From Paenibacillus antri (GTDB lineage Bacteria > Bacillota > Bacilli > Paenibacillales > YIM-B00363), in the NCBI RefSeq assembly GCF_005765165.1, contig NZ_VCIW01000004.1, positions 276,542-340,541 of the forward strand: a DNA stretch of 64,000 nucleotides. The letters run 5' to 3'. The position numbers and the translations under genes were made by a program. Each line of letters opens with the position of its first letter. The first letter of the stretch is position 1. The notes below the pieces were generated by a model that worked only from the letters and a program-made list of their open reading frames with translations, ran no database searches and was not told where the DNA came from. Positions 42,921-51,507 of this stretch are shown piece after piece.

Positions 42921-44472
42921 GCTCATGCTTGTAGACGACGATCCGACGGTTTTGGTGGAATTGAAAAAAATGATCGAATGGGATGCGCTGGGTTGTACTT
43001 TAGCCGCGGAGGCTACCAACGGGAAGTCCGCCATGGAATTACTCCAGGAGAATAAACCGGATATCGTGTTTACCGATATGAGTATGCCGAACATCTCCGG
43101 CGTGGAGTTTATCAATTATATCCATGAACTGAACGCAGAGATTAAAGTCGTGGCTTTAAGCGCATATGAGGATTTCGATTACGTACGAGGAAGCTTGAAG
43201 AATGGCGCCAAGGATTATTTATTAAAACATCGGATTACGAAAGAGAACATTAATGATTTGATTCGATCTATGATACGGGAAATTCATGAAGCGGGCCAAG
43301 GCAAGACGTCGGCGGCGACGGGAGAGAGCAAAGAGGACCTGTTATATAAAATCGTTAACGAATATGCGGAGATCGATAATCCGGACGTCTTGCTAAAGGG
43401 TCTTAAGTTGTCGTGGTTATCGGAGGATTTGATCTTGGCCGTCGGCGGAATGGATGTCCGCTTCGAAGAGATGGACGGAGAGTACACCGATGAACTGACC
43501 ATGCGAATCATGATTGACGAGACGATCAAGTACTATCGGGATTATGCAATGCTCCCGATAGAACCGGGGATCTTCCTGCTTGTATTTAGTGCGAAGGAAA
43601 AGTCAAAAAGGGAAATCGAGGAGGTCTTGCGGCAGATCCAAATCACGTTGTTTCGGTTTTGCAGTCTGGAAATATCGTTCGCCGTATCCGACCTGTTCGC
43701 CGGTATCGAAAATATTAAAATGCAACGCCAGCTTAATAGAAGTATCCTGCTCGAAAATTATTTTCAGGGGAATCGGAAGTTTATCGTGCAACGGGAGGGG
43801 ATCGGAGAGCCCGATAAAATTCTTGATAACCAACTGTTAACCCAACTGGATGAAACGTTGTACTTGAAGGATCAGAACATTAGCGAGTATTTCGAGGCTT
43901 TCTTTACGGAATTAATGAACAGGCACTTATCAAGGGAGTGGGTACAAGTCCTGTTTATGGAGATCATTATGTTCCTTAAAAGAAAAATCAATCAATTGCA
44001 ACTCGAGGAGGAGGCTATCTTTCGTAACGAACCACCCTATGAAGCGTGGAGCTCCTTCGGCACGTACGAGGAAATCAAAAATTATTTGATAAGGGTCTGC
44101 ATCGGGCTGAAAAACGAATTGAAGAAGAAAAGATATACGTACTCGAAATACTCGATTTCGGATAAAGCCATGAAGTACGTGGAAGAAAACTATAAAGAAA
44201 AGCTTACGTTGCGCGAGATCGCGGATGCATTGCTCGTCAGCACCTCGTACCTTAGCAGAACGTTCAAAAAAAGCACAGGCATCAACCTAGTCACTTATAT
44301 TAACAGAACGAAGATGAGGCATGCGAGAGAGATGATATTGCAAGGAAAACTTTCGTTACAGGAAATCGCTTACGAGATTGGTATTCAAAATTATAATTAT
44401 TTTTACATTTTGTTTAAAGAGACATACGGAATATCGCCTTCGGACTATATTCGAAGCATCGAAAGCGATTAA
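42904..44472 (+). CDS. Response regulator with AraC output domain, YesN family
   Basis: A 522-residue regulator. The receiver is at 1-125 with acidic pocket VDDD (10-13) and Asp58 in FTDMSMPNISG. A middle region of about 290 residues follows, then an AraC double helix-turn-helix from about 420 (LTLREIADALLVSTSYLSRTF ... GISPSDYIRS). It is full-length for YesN, in contrast to the short one at 30871. It overlaps the kinase gene and should activate the importer operon starting at 44582. Confidence 0.93.
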   Translation: MKNMIKLMLVDDDPTVLVELKKMIEWDALGCTLAAEATNGKSAMELLQENKPDIVFTDMSMPNISGVEFINYIHELNAEIKVVALSAYEDFDYVRGSLKNGAKDYLLKHRITKENINDLIRSMIREIHEAGQGKTSAATGESKEDLLYKIVNEYAEIDNPDVLLKGLKLSWLSEDLILAVGGMDVRFEEMDGEYTDELTMRIMIDETIKYYRDYAMLPIEPGIFLLVFSAKEKSKREIEEVLRQIQITLFRFCSLEISFAVSDLFAGIENIKMQRQLNRSILLENYFQGNRKFIVQREGIGEPDKILDNQLLTQLDETLYLKDQNISEYFEAFFTELMNRHLSREWVQVLFMEIIMFLKRKINQLQLEEEAIFRNEPPYEAWSSFGTYEEIKNYLIRVCIGLKNELKKKRYTYSKYSISDKAMKYVEENYKEKLTLREIADALLVSTSYLSRTFKKSTGINLVTYINRTKMRHAREMILQGKLSLQEIAYEIGIQNYNYFYILFKETYGISPSDYIRSIESD

Positions 44473-44581
44473 AGAAGACAAAATAGTAAGAAAACAGGAT
44501 GGAGTTCTTAATGTTCAAGATCCCCCATCGAAAATTACAATGAACTTGTAAAATCATTGCATACCATAAGGGGAGGTTCCT

Positions 44582-45892
44582 ATGAACAGAAGAGCATTAT
44601 CGTTACTCCTACTAAGCGTGATCGTCGTAACGATCGCGGCATGCAATTCCGCGGCTCCTTCAAACTCGAATAATGAAAGCGCAAACAAGACGCAATTGAC
44701 GTTCTGGACGTACGTGGAACAACACTCGGAGTTTTTTCAAGATGCGGCGCAAACTTGGAACGAGAAGCATCCAAACGAACAAATCGAGTTAACCACCGAA
44801 ACGTATCCGTTCGCGGATATGCATAGTAAGTTGCTGATTACATTGCAATCCGGCGACGGCGCGCCCGACATCGTGGACGTTAACGTATCCAGATTCAGCG
44901 ACTTCATGCAGGGCAACGAAGAAGTGTTCGTTCCGCTAAATAACGTAATTGAACCGGAGAAGAGCAGTTTCCTTGAGCCTGTGCTAGATATTTATAAATA
45001 TAACGGGAATTATTATGGGATCGAATATCACGTCGGCGCTCCCATGATGTTTTACAACACGGAAATTCTGGGTCAAGCCGGCGTAAAGGTAGAGGACATT
45101 GTGACTTGGAACGACCTGCATGAAGCGGGCAAGAAAGTCCTTGCCGCGACCGGCAAGCCGATCATTACCTTCGAGGTGAAAGATTCCTGGAGCTATTACA
45201 TCATGACCGGCCAACAAGGCGGCGATTACTTCGACACAGAAGGCAATGTTATTATCGACAGCGATATCAATGCGAAGACGCTTGACTTTATGCTGAATAT
45301 GCTCGCGGACGGAACCGCGGTCACCACGCCCGGCGGCGGATTTCATACAGAAGAGTACTATGGATTTATGGCGAAGAACGGCGCGGCTTCGATGTTGGAA
45401 TGCATGTGGTATATGGGGCGATTCACGGACTATATGCCGGAATTGGCAGGGAAAATCCAAATGGCGGCCCCGCCGGTGTGGGACGAAAACAGCGTATATC
45501 CGGTGTTCGGCGGAACGGCGACGAGCGTCACCACCCTGTCGAAGAATCAGGATCTCGCAGTGCGGTTTTTGGCGGAAGCGAAAATCAGCGAGGAAGGTGC
45601 CGGGAAAATCTGGAACGTCTTAGGCTTCGACCCGCTGCGATGGGACATATGGGAGACTGACGTCATGAAGCAGGATAACAAATTTACCGCGTATTACGGC
45701 AAGGACATCTTCGATATCGTTCTCGGGATGAAGGATAAGTTCCAAACGTCCAACATTACGGCGTCGCCGAAGTTTTCTTTAGCCAACTCATTAGTTTCCG
45801 GGGACATTTTATTCAAGGTACTTAGCGAGAAGAGCGCAACGCCGGAAGAAGCGCTGAAGAGCGCAGCGGACCAGATTAAGAATTCCAAGTAA
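44582..45892 (+). CDS. Extracellular solute-binding lipoprotein (CUT1, family 1)
   Basis: A 436-residue lipoprotein with lipobox TIAAC (Cys21), an Asn/Ser-rich spacer and a MalE-like fold (LTFWTYVEQHSEFFQDAAQTW, GDGAPDIVDVNVSRFSDF, HVGAPMMFYNTEILGQAGV). GGGGAGGTTCCT precedes the ATG. It feeds the permeases at 45978 and 46862. An intercistronic hairpin separates it from them. Confidence 0.92.
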   Translation: MNRRALSLLLLSVIVVTIAACNSAAPSNSNNESANKTQLTFWTYVEQHSEFFQDAAQTWNEKHPNEQIELTTETYPFADMHSKLLITLQSGDGAPDIVDVNVSRFSDFMQGNEEVFVPLNNVIEPEKSSFLEPVLDIYKYNGNYYGIEYHVGAPMMFYNTEILGQAGVKVEDIVTWNDLHEAGKKVLAATGKPIITFEVKDSWSYYIMTGQQGGDYFDTEGNVIIDSDINAKTLDFMLNMLADGTAVTTPGGGFHTEEYYGFMAKNGAASMLECMWYMGRFTDYMPELAGKIQMAAPPVWDENSVYPVFGGTATSVTTLSKNQDLAVRFLAEAKISEEGAGKIWNVLGFDPLRWDIWETDVMKQDNKFTAYYGKDIFDIVLGMKDKFQTSNITASPKFSLANSLVSGDILFKVLSEKSATPEEALKSAADQIKNSK

Positions 45893-45903
45893 ACCGTTCG
45901 GTT

Positions 45904-45937
45904 CAAGCTGCCGCAATATGAGTGTTGTGGCAGCTTG
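45904..45937 (+). other. Intercistronic hairpin after binding-protein gene 4
   Basis: CAAGCTGCC pairs with GGCAGCTTG over 16 nt, followed by only TTT. It may be a partial terminator or stabiliser, allowing more lipoprotein than permease to be made. Confidence 0.6.
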
Positions 45938-45977
45938 TTTCCGATTGTTCGAGAGAAATCGAAGAAGGTGATTCTTA

Positions 45978-46865
45978 GTGTTGACCAAACGAACAGCTCC
46001 TTATTTTTTTTGCGCCCCTTTCATCATTACCTTCCTAGTTTTTATGCTGTATCCGATGTACGACATGGTGTACCGGAGCTTCTATAAGTTGGAAGGCATT
46101 CGAACGTATCGGTTTGTAGGATTCGATAATTACCAGAGGATATTGACGGATCCTCATATCCCTAACGCGATGGTAACCACATTGGGATTTACGCTGGGTA
46201 TCGTGATCGTAAACTTGGTCGTGCCTTTGTTGTTGGCGATTGTATTGCATCACAATTTAACGCCGTTTAAAAATATATTCAGGTCCGCCTTCTACATTCC
46301 GGCATTAACTTCGATCGTCGTCGCGGGCATCTTCTTTCGTTTATTCTTGGCCGGGAACGCGGATACACCGCTTAACGCATTAATGACTCTTTTGGGTAAC
46401 GAACCCAGGAACTGGCTATTCGATACGAAGATCACAGGAATCATCGCTTTAGTGTTTACTTCGACTTGGCGATGGTTAGGATTAAATATATTATATTTTC
46501 TAGCTGCTTTGCAGACGATTTCGCAAGAGATATACGATGCCGCGCACGTGGATGGGGCCAGCGCAATTCAACGATTTACGCATGTCACTCTGCCTGGCAT
46601 CCGTCCGATTCTCATTTTCGTGATGACGATCTTAACCTACGGCGGCTTGCGTATGTTCGGCGAAAGTTATGTATTGTGGGCAGGAGGCACAACTCCTGGG
46701 GATATCGGCTTAACCATTGTATTGTATATTTACCGTACGGCATTCGGTCATTTCGACATGGGCTATGCGTCTGCGATGTCTGTCGTATTTTTCGCGATAT
46801 TGATGATTCTGAACTTCATCTATATATCAACCATGGGGATCGGGAAGAGGGGAGAGGAACGATGA
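45978..46865 (+). CDS. Sugar ABC transporter permease, MalF type
   Basis: A 295-residue permease with six membrane helices and the EAA loop YDAAHVDGASAIQRFTHVTLPGI. It starts at GTG with GAAGAAGGTG upstream. It overlaps the next permease by 4 nt (ATGA), so the pair is translationally coupled. Confidence 0.9.
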   Translation: MLTKRTAPYFFCAPFIITFLVFMLYPMYDMVYRSFYKLEGIRTYRFVGFDNYQRILTDPHIPNAMVTTLGFTLGIVIVNLVVPLLLAIVLHHNLTPFKNIFRSAFYIPALTSIVVAGIFFRLFLAGNADTPLNALMTLLGNEPRNWLFDTKITGIIALVFTSTWRWLGLNILYFLAALQTISQEIYDAAHVDGASAIQRFTHVTLPGIRPILIFVMTILTYGGLRMFGESYVLWAGGTTPGDIGLTIVLYIYRTAFGHFDMGYASAMSVVFFAILMILNFIYISTMGIGKRGEER

Positions 46866-47710
46866 CCGGCACCCGAACGAGAAAGGCGTACCAAATCAGC
46901 GTCTTCCTGCTTCTGTTTCTACTGGCCGCAATCTCATTAGGGCCGTTCATATACTTGCTGGTCACTTCCTTCGTGACCGACATGAGCCAGGTATTCAAGA
47001 ACGGAGTTGCATTGAAAATCAGCGTTGATATGTTAAGTCTGGAAAGCTACAAACTCCTGTTGGAGGACAATGGGGGGATGTACTTCGCATGGTTCAAGAA
47101 CAGTGTAGTCTTGACGATTCTCTACACGTCGCTTTCGATCCTGTTTTGTTCCATGGTAGGCTACGGAATATCGATGTATGAATTTAGAGGAAAGAGAATC
47201 TTCGTTCTTCTCGTGTTGAGCACGATGATGATTCCGGTGGAGACGCTAATGATTCCGCTTTACAATGAAATCAGCAGCATGAAGTTGACGAATAACTACT
47301 TTGGCGTAGTGCTGCCTTTCATGGTGGCACCGTTTACGGTTTTCTTCTTCATGCAATACGCGCGGACCCTCTCGAAAGACTTCATGGAAGCGGCCAGAAT
47401 CGATGGTTGCGGGGAACTCGGAATTTTCATTAAGATCATGGCTCCTTTGATGAAGCCGGCGATAACGTCAATGGCCATTTTGCAAGCTACCAACTCCTGG
47501 AATGACTTTCTATGGCCGCTTATCGTGATGTCGAAGAGCGAACAGTTTACGTTGACGGTCGGAATCCAAACCTATTTATCCCCGTATGGGAATAACTATA
47601 ATTTACTTTTTGCAGGCGGCGTCATATCCGTAATCCCCGTCATCCTCTTGTTCTTTGCGTGTCAGCGTCTATTTATGGAGGGTATGATTCAAGGCGGGAT
47701 TAAAGGATAA
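46862..47710 (+). CDS. Sugar ABC transporter permease, MalG type
   Basis: A 282-residue permease with six membrane helices and the EAA loop FMEAARIDGCGELGIFIKIMAPLMKPA. The ATG at 46862 overlaps the stop of the MalF-type gene. It ends in QRLFMEGMIQGGIKG. The creatininase-family gene follows after 30 bp. Confidence 0.92.
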   Translation: MTGTRTRKAYQISVFLLLFLLAAISLGPFIYLLVTSFVTDMSQVFKNGVALKISVDMLSLESYKLLLEDNGGMYFAWFKNSVVLTILYTSLSILFCSMVGYGISMYEFRGKRIFVLLVLSTMMIPVETLMIPLYNEISSMKLTNNYFGVVLPFMVAPFTVFFFMQYARTLSKDFMEAARIDGCGELGIFIKIMAPLMKPAITSMAILQATNSWNDFLWPLIVMSKSEQFTLTVGIQTYLSPYGNNYNLLFAGGVISVIPVILLFFACQRLFMEGMIQGGIKG

Positions 47711-47740
47711 GAATAACCGATTGCGAAGGGGAAGGATCGT

Positions 47741-48526
47741 ATGGAGCTAAGATTTCATTATTTGCGACCGAATCAAATTACAGCGAGGAGAACCGAATTC
47801 CCGGTCGCCTATGTTCCGCTAGGGACTTTGGAATGGCATGGATTGCATAGTCCGATGGGAGCGGACGGGCTACAAGCGGAGGAGATGGCGCTCCGCTGCG
47901 CCCGAAAAGGCGGGGGCATCGTATTCCCTACAGTGTATTACGGGGAGAGCCGGGTGAATTCTTTGCTCGAATCGGATACGAAGTACCAAGAAGGAATCTG
48001 CGACAGAATGAAATTGCAAAAGGACACTTTCGCCGAGGAAAAATTCCCGTATACGGGAATCCAACAAGTAGAGCATTGCAATCATCATCTGATCCACATC
48101 ATCTCGGAAGTCGCCTCCTACGGATTTCAGCTCGTCGTCTTCGTGATCGGGCATTATCCTCTAATCGAAAATGCAAGATGCGCGGCCATCACCTATAACC
48201 AATGGGCGTATGATAAGAGGTGGCATAGGATTGGAACCATGGCTGTAGCGGATTTTCTACTGTTGCGGGATCGCATACCGAACGCAGGCGACCATGCCGG
48301 AGGCTGGGAAACCTCTCATCTGTTGGCATCGCACCCGGACACGGTAGACTTACGTTTGGCGGAGGACGACCTACAATTCGGGATCATGAGTAGAAGAAAT
48401 CCTACAGAATCGTCGGCTGCTTTCGGGAATGAAATCTATGATCTTGCGGCGGACTCGATTGTCGAACGGGTTCGCCTGTGGATGGCCGCCCCCGATAAGC
48501 AGATGGGACACGGTATGAATTTATAA
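47741..48526 (+). CDS. Creatininase-family metal-dependent amidohydrolase
   Basis: A 261-residue protein. PLGTLEWHGLHSPMGADGLQAEEM holds the family's Glu, His and Asp metal ligands (about residues 30-42), VFVIGHYPL the mid-chain His, and GDHAGGWETSHLL the HAGxxETS signature with the late Glu. Family members open cyclic amides such as creatinine or act on related small amides. It lies 30 bp after a sugar-type permease in the same operon, so the imported compound may carry an amide or lactam group; that is inference. The usual GGHG is GHYP here. Confidence 0.85.
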   Translation: MELRFHYLRPNQITARRTEFPVAYVPLGTLEWHGLHSPMGADGLQAEEMALRCARKGGGIVFPTVYYGESRVNSLLESDTKYQEGICDRMKLQKDTFAEEKFPYTGIQQVEHCNHHLIHIISEVASYGFQLVVFVIGHYPLIENARCAAITYNQWAYDKRWHRIGTMAVADFLLLRDRIPNAGDHAGGWETSHLLASHPDTVDLRLAEDDLQFGIMSRRNPTESSAAFGNEIYDLAADSIVERVRLWMAAPDKQMGHGMNL

Positions 48527-48561
48527 GGCAAATACCGGATTACTCGGCATAAGCCCGCTAG

Positions 48562-48699
48562 ATGGACACTTTGCAGGCGGCGGACTACGCGGCCACCGTT
48601 GCGACAGCCGAGCGGCTGCTTGAGGAAGCCGGGCTGAGCGAGGCGGAGAAGGCGGCAGTGTTCGGCGGCAACGCCGTGCGGGTGTATAAGCTGGCGTAG
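48562..48699 (+). pseudogene. C-terminal remnant of an amidohydrolase gene
   Basis: A 45-codon frame ending in LLEEAGLSEAEKAAVFGGNA and then VRVYKLA matches the closing helices of Amidohydro-rel proteins, where the last helix is typically GGNAxRxY. No barrel precedes it, so it is a truncated remnant. It follows the creatininase gene directly, recalling the amidohydrolase at the same relative place in the other YesMN locus. Confidence 0.65.
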
Positions 48700-48705
48700 A
48701 TGAGG

Positions 48706-48743
48706 AAGGCTGCAGTTCATCGGAAGATGAGTTTGCAGCCTTT
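48706..48743 (+). terminator. Terminator closing the creatininase operon
   Basis: AAGGCTGCAGTTCATC faces GATGAGTTTGCAGCCTTT with small mismatches and a GGAA loop. Confidence 0.65.
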
Positions 48744-48787
48744 GCGTTCGGAACCGCAGGCTCCTTCTTCTACGCCATAATGTAAGG

Positions 48788-49513
48788 TTACCGCAGTTCT
48801 TCCGATAAGAAATTTTCCAGTATCGCTCTCAAGCCTTCCGGATTACTCAACATTGGTAAATGTCCGGTCTCCAAGGTTTGTACGAATTGCGGGGAAAAGT
48901 TTGAAATCATTTTATCTTGTAGAGAAAGAGGGAACTCTTTATCGTTGGCTAGCTTCACGTATAGCTTTCGTACATCAGGGACAGTCACGTTGATTCGATC
49001 TGTATACACACGAACTGCCTCGGGAATGAAGCCTCCCACGATATCCGTTGCTTGTTCCGGTGAGAGATCGCTGCATAATCCCTTACGGATGGCCGACTCT
49101 GGCGGTTTTGTACCCAACGTTCGCAGGATAACAGACATGATAAGTTTTTGGGGCAACGGTAAAATGGATAAGAATGAACCGCCATTCTTCGGGATGGCTG
49201 CCCCAACAGCGACAATTCCCGCCAGTCGATCCGTCAGTTCGGATGCCAGTCTGTGAGCAAGGACACCGCCTAGCGAATGCGCGACAATGACAATTTTGCG
49301 CGGCCCCCATTCATCCACTTGTCTTTTCGCATGCGTCACATAATCCTCCAAAGAAAGACCGCGCCTTGAATCAAACGAGCTTTTCCTCAAAGGAAACTCA
49401 ACAAGTAAATAAGGATGTTCGAATCCCTCCACAACCTTACTCCATACGCGGGCTTCCAAGCCTGCTCCATTGACGAACACAAAACCTATTTTTTCTTGAG
49501 AATGCTTTAACAT
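48788..49513 (-). CDS. Alpha/beta hydrolase
   Basis: A 241-residue soluble alpha/beta-hydrolase fold: FVFVNGAGLEARVWSKVVEGF near the N-terminus, nucleophile elbow AHSLGGVLA with the Ser near 85, and a late TGHLPMLSNPEGL with the catalytic His. The ATG at 49513 was chosen because GGGGGTTGATCA precedes it; a TTG three codons earlier is less likely. It is divergent from a WYL regulator 125 bp away, which probably controls it. Substrate unknown. Confidence 0.88.
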   Translation of the reverse strand: MLKHSQEKIGFVFVNGAGLEARVWSKVVEGFEHPYLLVEFPLRKSSFDSRRGLSLEDYVTHAKRQVDEWGPRKIVIVAHSLGGVLAHRLASELTDRLAGIVAVGAAIPKNGGSFLSILPLPQKLIMSVILRTLGTKPPESAIRKGLCSDLSPEQATDIVGGFIPEAVRVYTDRINVTVPDVRKLYVKLANDKEFPLSLQDKMISNFSPQFVQTLETGHLPMLSNPEGLRAILENFLSEELR

Positions 49514-49637
49514 ATTGATCAACCCCCTATTGATTGTCTATTCCGATTACGAATAAGATAATGGTATCACAAAAATAAGACAGATTATGTCTTGTTTATT
49601 CGGTAAAATGAAAAAAAACGGGGAATGAGGTGGGCCA

Positions 49638-50582
49638 TTGCAAAAATCACAGCGTCTTATCCAATTGATGATGAGGATCAACGCCAAGCGATCCTTTACG
49701 GTTAGGGAGCTGGCCGATGAATTCGGCCTGTCCACTCGAACGATTACAAGGGATCTGCAAGAGCTTAGCGAACTCGGTGTCCCGGTTTACTCCATTCAGG
49801 GAAGAGGAGGAGGCTACAAGCTTCTCCAGGAGAGACTTCTGCCGCCGATCAGCTTTACCGAAAACGAAGCACTCGCGATGTTTTTTGCATGTCAGTCGAT
49901 GGATTATTTCAGCTCTTTACCTTTCGGCGAGGGGGCCGATGCAGCGCTTCACAAGTTTTATCATTACTTACCTGCTGATGTAAGAGAACAGATTGATCGT
50001 CTAAAAAGCAGGGTCATGTTCTGGAGCCCTTATCGATCGATGTCTGCGGAGGTTCTCCAAACGCTCCTGCAAGCAATAATGATCCGCAGTGTAGTGACCA
50101 TCCAGTATAAATCTAGCAGAGGCGTATCGGAGCGGAATATTCAGCCTATCGGTCTTTATGCCAGTTCCGGTTATTGGTATTGTCCTGCATATTGCTTCAC
50201 AAGAGAGGATATTAGGCAGTTCAGGGCCGATCGGATCCTCTCCGCCGAGCTCAACGGAACCGTTCCTTGCCGGTCGGATATAAGCCAGAAGACTTTGTTG
50301 GATAAACCCAATAAGGACGATCTGGAACAGACTACACTTGAACTTGAGATGACGAAGAAAGGGGTGTGGCTGCTGGAATCCAACCCTCGTTTTGGTCCAT
50401 TCATACGGCGCAACGAGGATGGCAGCGGAGCACTAACGATGGAGATTGCGGTGCAGGACTTGAATTTCTACGTGGATATGATCTGGCAATGGGGGGATGA
50501 AGTCAAAATCGTGGGGCCGGCGGAGGCCAAGGCGTACATGCATCAAAAAATTGAGGATATGCGCTTACTTTATGTTCGCTGA
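49638..50582 (+). CDS. YafY/DeoR-type transcriptional regulator with WYL domain
   Basis: A 314-residue regulator. An N-terminal helix-turn-helix (SFTVRELADEFGLSTRTITRD, about 19-39) is followed by a linker and a WYL domain (about 140-215; IQPIGLYASSGYWYCPAYC) and its C-terminal extension. It starts at TTG with AATGAGGTGGG upstream. WYL regulators sense small ligands, in some cases nucleic acid. It is divergent from the alpha/beta hydrolase gene and likely controls that promoter region. Confidence 0.9.
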   Translation: MQKSQRLIQLMMRINAKRSFTVRELADEFGLSTRTITRDLQELSELGVPVYSIQGRGGGYKLLQERLLPPISFTENEALAMFFACQSMDYFSSLPFGEGADAALHKFYHYLPADVREQIDRLKSRVMFWSPYRSMSAEVLQTLLQAIMIRSVVTIQYKSSRGVSERNIQPIGLYASSGYWYCPAYCFTREDIRQFRADRILSAELNGTVPCRSDISQKTLLDKPNKDDLEQTTLELEMTKKGVWLLESNPRFGPFIRRNEDGSGALTMEIAVQDLNFYVDMIWQWGDEVKIVGPAEAKAYMHQKIEDMRLLYVR

Positions 50583-50746
50583 GCTTTACTGGGGAGTGCA
50601 ATGCATGTAAGAAGTGACGGCGAATCATGGTAACATCAGTGTTTTTCATGGCCCGAAATCGAGGAGACGCCGGCGCAGGATTAACCCCGTGTTAGAAAGT
50701 ATTCGAACGCAGGTAAAAAATGAACATAGAGAGGCGATGCTACGTT

Positions 50747-50950
50747 ATGCAGGAAACCGATAAAATATACAACACCGCGGTTGAAGCCACTCTTGAAGTG
50801 ATCGGCGGAAAGTGGAAGCCTGTCATTCTGTTCCATCTCACGTTCGGGAAAAAGCGCAATGGGGAACTGAAGCGCCTGATGCCCGCCATAACTCAAAAAG
50901 TGCTAACTCAGTAGCTGGGGGAGCTAGTGGATGATGGAATCGTGTTCCGT
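50747..50950 (+). pseudogene. Broken HxlR-family regulator
   Basis: The frame opens like an HxlR repressor ([20 protein letters not shown] ... [18 protein letters not shown]) and is then cut by TAG at 50912, where the family has Gln or Leu. The next codons read LGELVDDGIVFR, still HxlR-like, after which similarity is lost. HxlR proteins have about 110 residues, so only the first two thirds survive. Confidence 0.75.
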
Positions 50951-51108
50951 ATTTTTCTTATAACCAAATTGCAAAATATAGATGGTTTGTTGCACCAGAT
51001 GATAAAATCTCGAATTCACTGAAAGAGAAACTGTATACTTTTTTGGAAGAGAACCATTACAAATTTCAGTTAAAATCCAACACCCGTTTCTTTACTACGA
51101 CTGATTAG
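50935..51108 (+). pseudogene. C-terminal remnant of an unidentified gene
   Basis: A frame overlapping the broken HxlR gene gives a coherent 57-residue tail (RVPYFSYNQIAKYRWFVAPD ... KFQLKSNTRFFTTTD) with no start codon or ribosome binding site. It looks like the end of another protein joined to the HxlR stub by deletion. Family not recognised. Confidence 0.4.
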
Positions 51109-51141
51109 AGTTACATAAGTACCCATAATCGTTATTATGGG

Positions 51142-51188
51142 AACAAATGCTCCATGACAATATGCTGTCAGGAGCATTTGTTATTTTA
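51142..51188 (+). terminator. Terminator
   Basis: AACAAATGCTCC pairs perfectly with GGAGCATTTGTT over 17 nt, followed by ATTTTAT. A second small hairpin (CCCATAAT/ATTATGGG, 51122-51141) lies just before it. Confidence 0.8.
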
Positions 51189-51217
51189 TATTCAGGAAAT
51201 ATAAACGGAGGTGTCAT

Positions 51218-51349
51218 ATGGAATACCTTGTTCTGGGAATTTCAATTATTGGTTTAATTACATCTATCCTTGCATTAGTTAAAGCGCGGGAGGCTTATTT
51301 AGAGGCAAAGAAGACACATGATGTGGTACAGGCCAAAAAGAATAGGTAA
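51218..51349 (+). CDS. Small single-helix membrane protein, 43 residues
   Basis: ACGGAGGTGTCAT precedes the ATG. The product is a hydrophobic helix (LVLGISIIGLITSILALVKA) followed by a short charged cytoplasmic tail. A strong ribosome binding site and natural composition support translation. Function unknown. Confidence 0.6.
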   Translation: MEYLVLGISIIGLITSILALVKAREAYLEAKKTHDVVQAKKNR

Positions 51350-51507
51350 AAGCCTGGAATCCAGCGATTTGGTTTTTCCCCAGTAGGCTAAGCACGGGAA
51401 AGGGTTTCCGATAACCGCTTCTGAACGCTCGTCGGTACTTCATTGCGAACCGTTGCCGACAACCCGGTTTACGGATAGAATGAAAGCCGAAGGGAGCGAT
51501 CGCGCGT

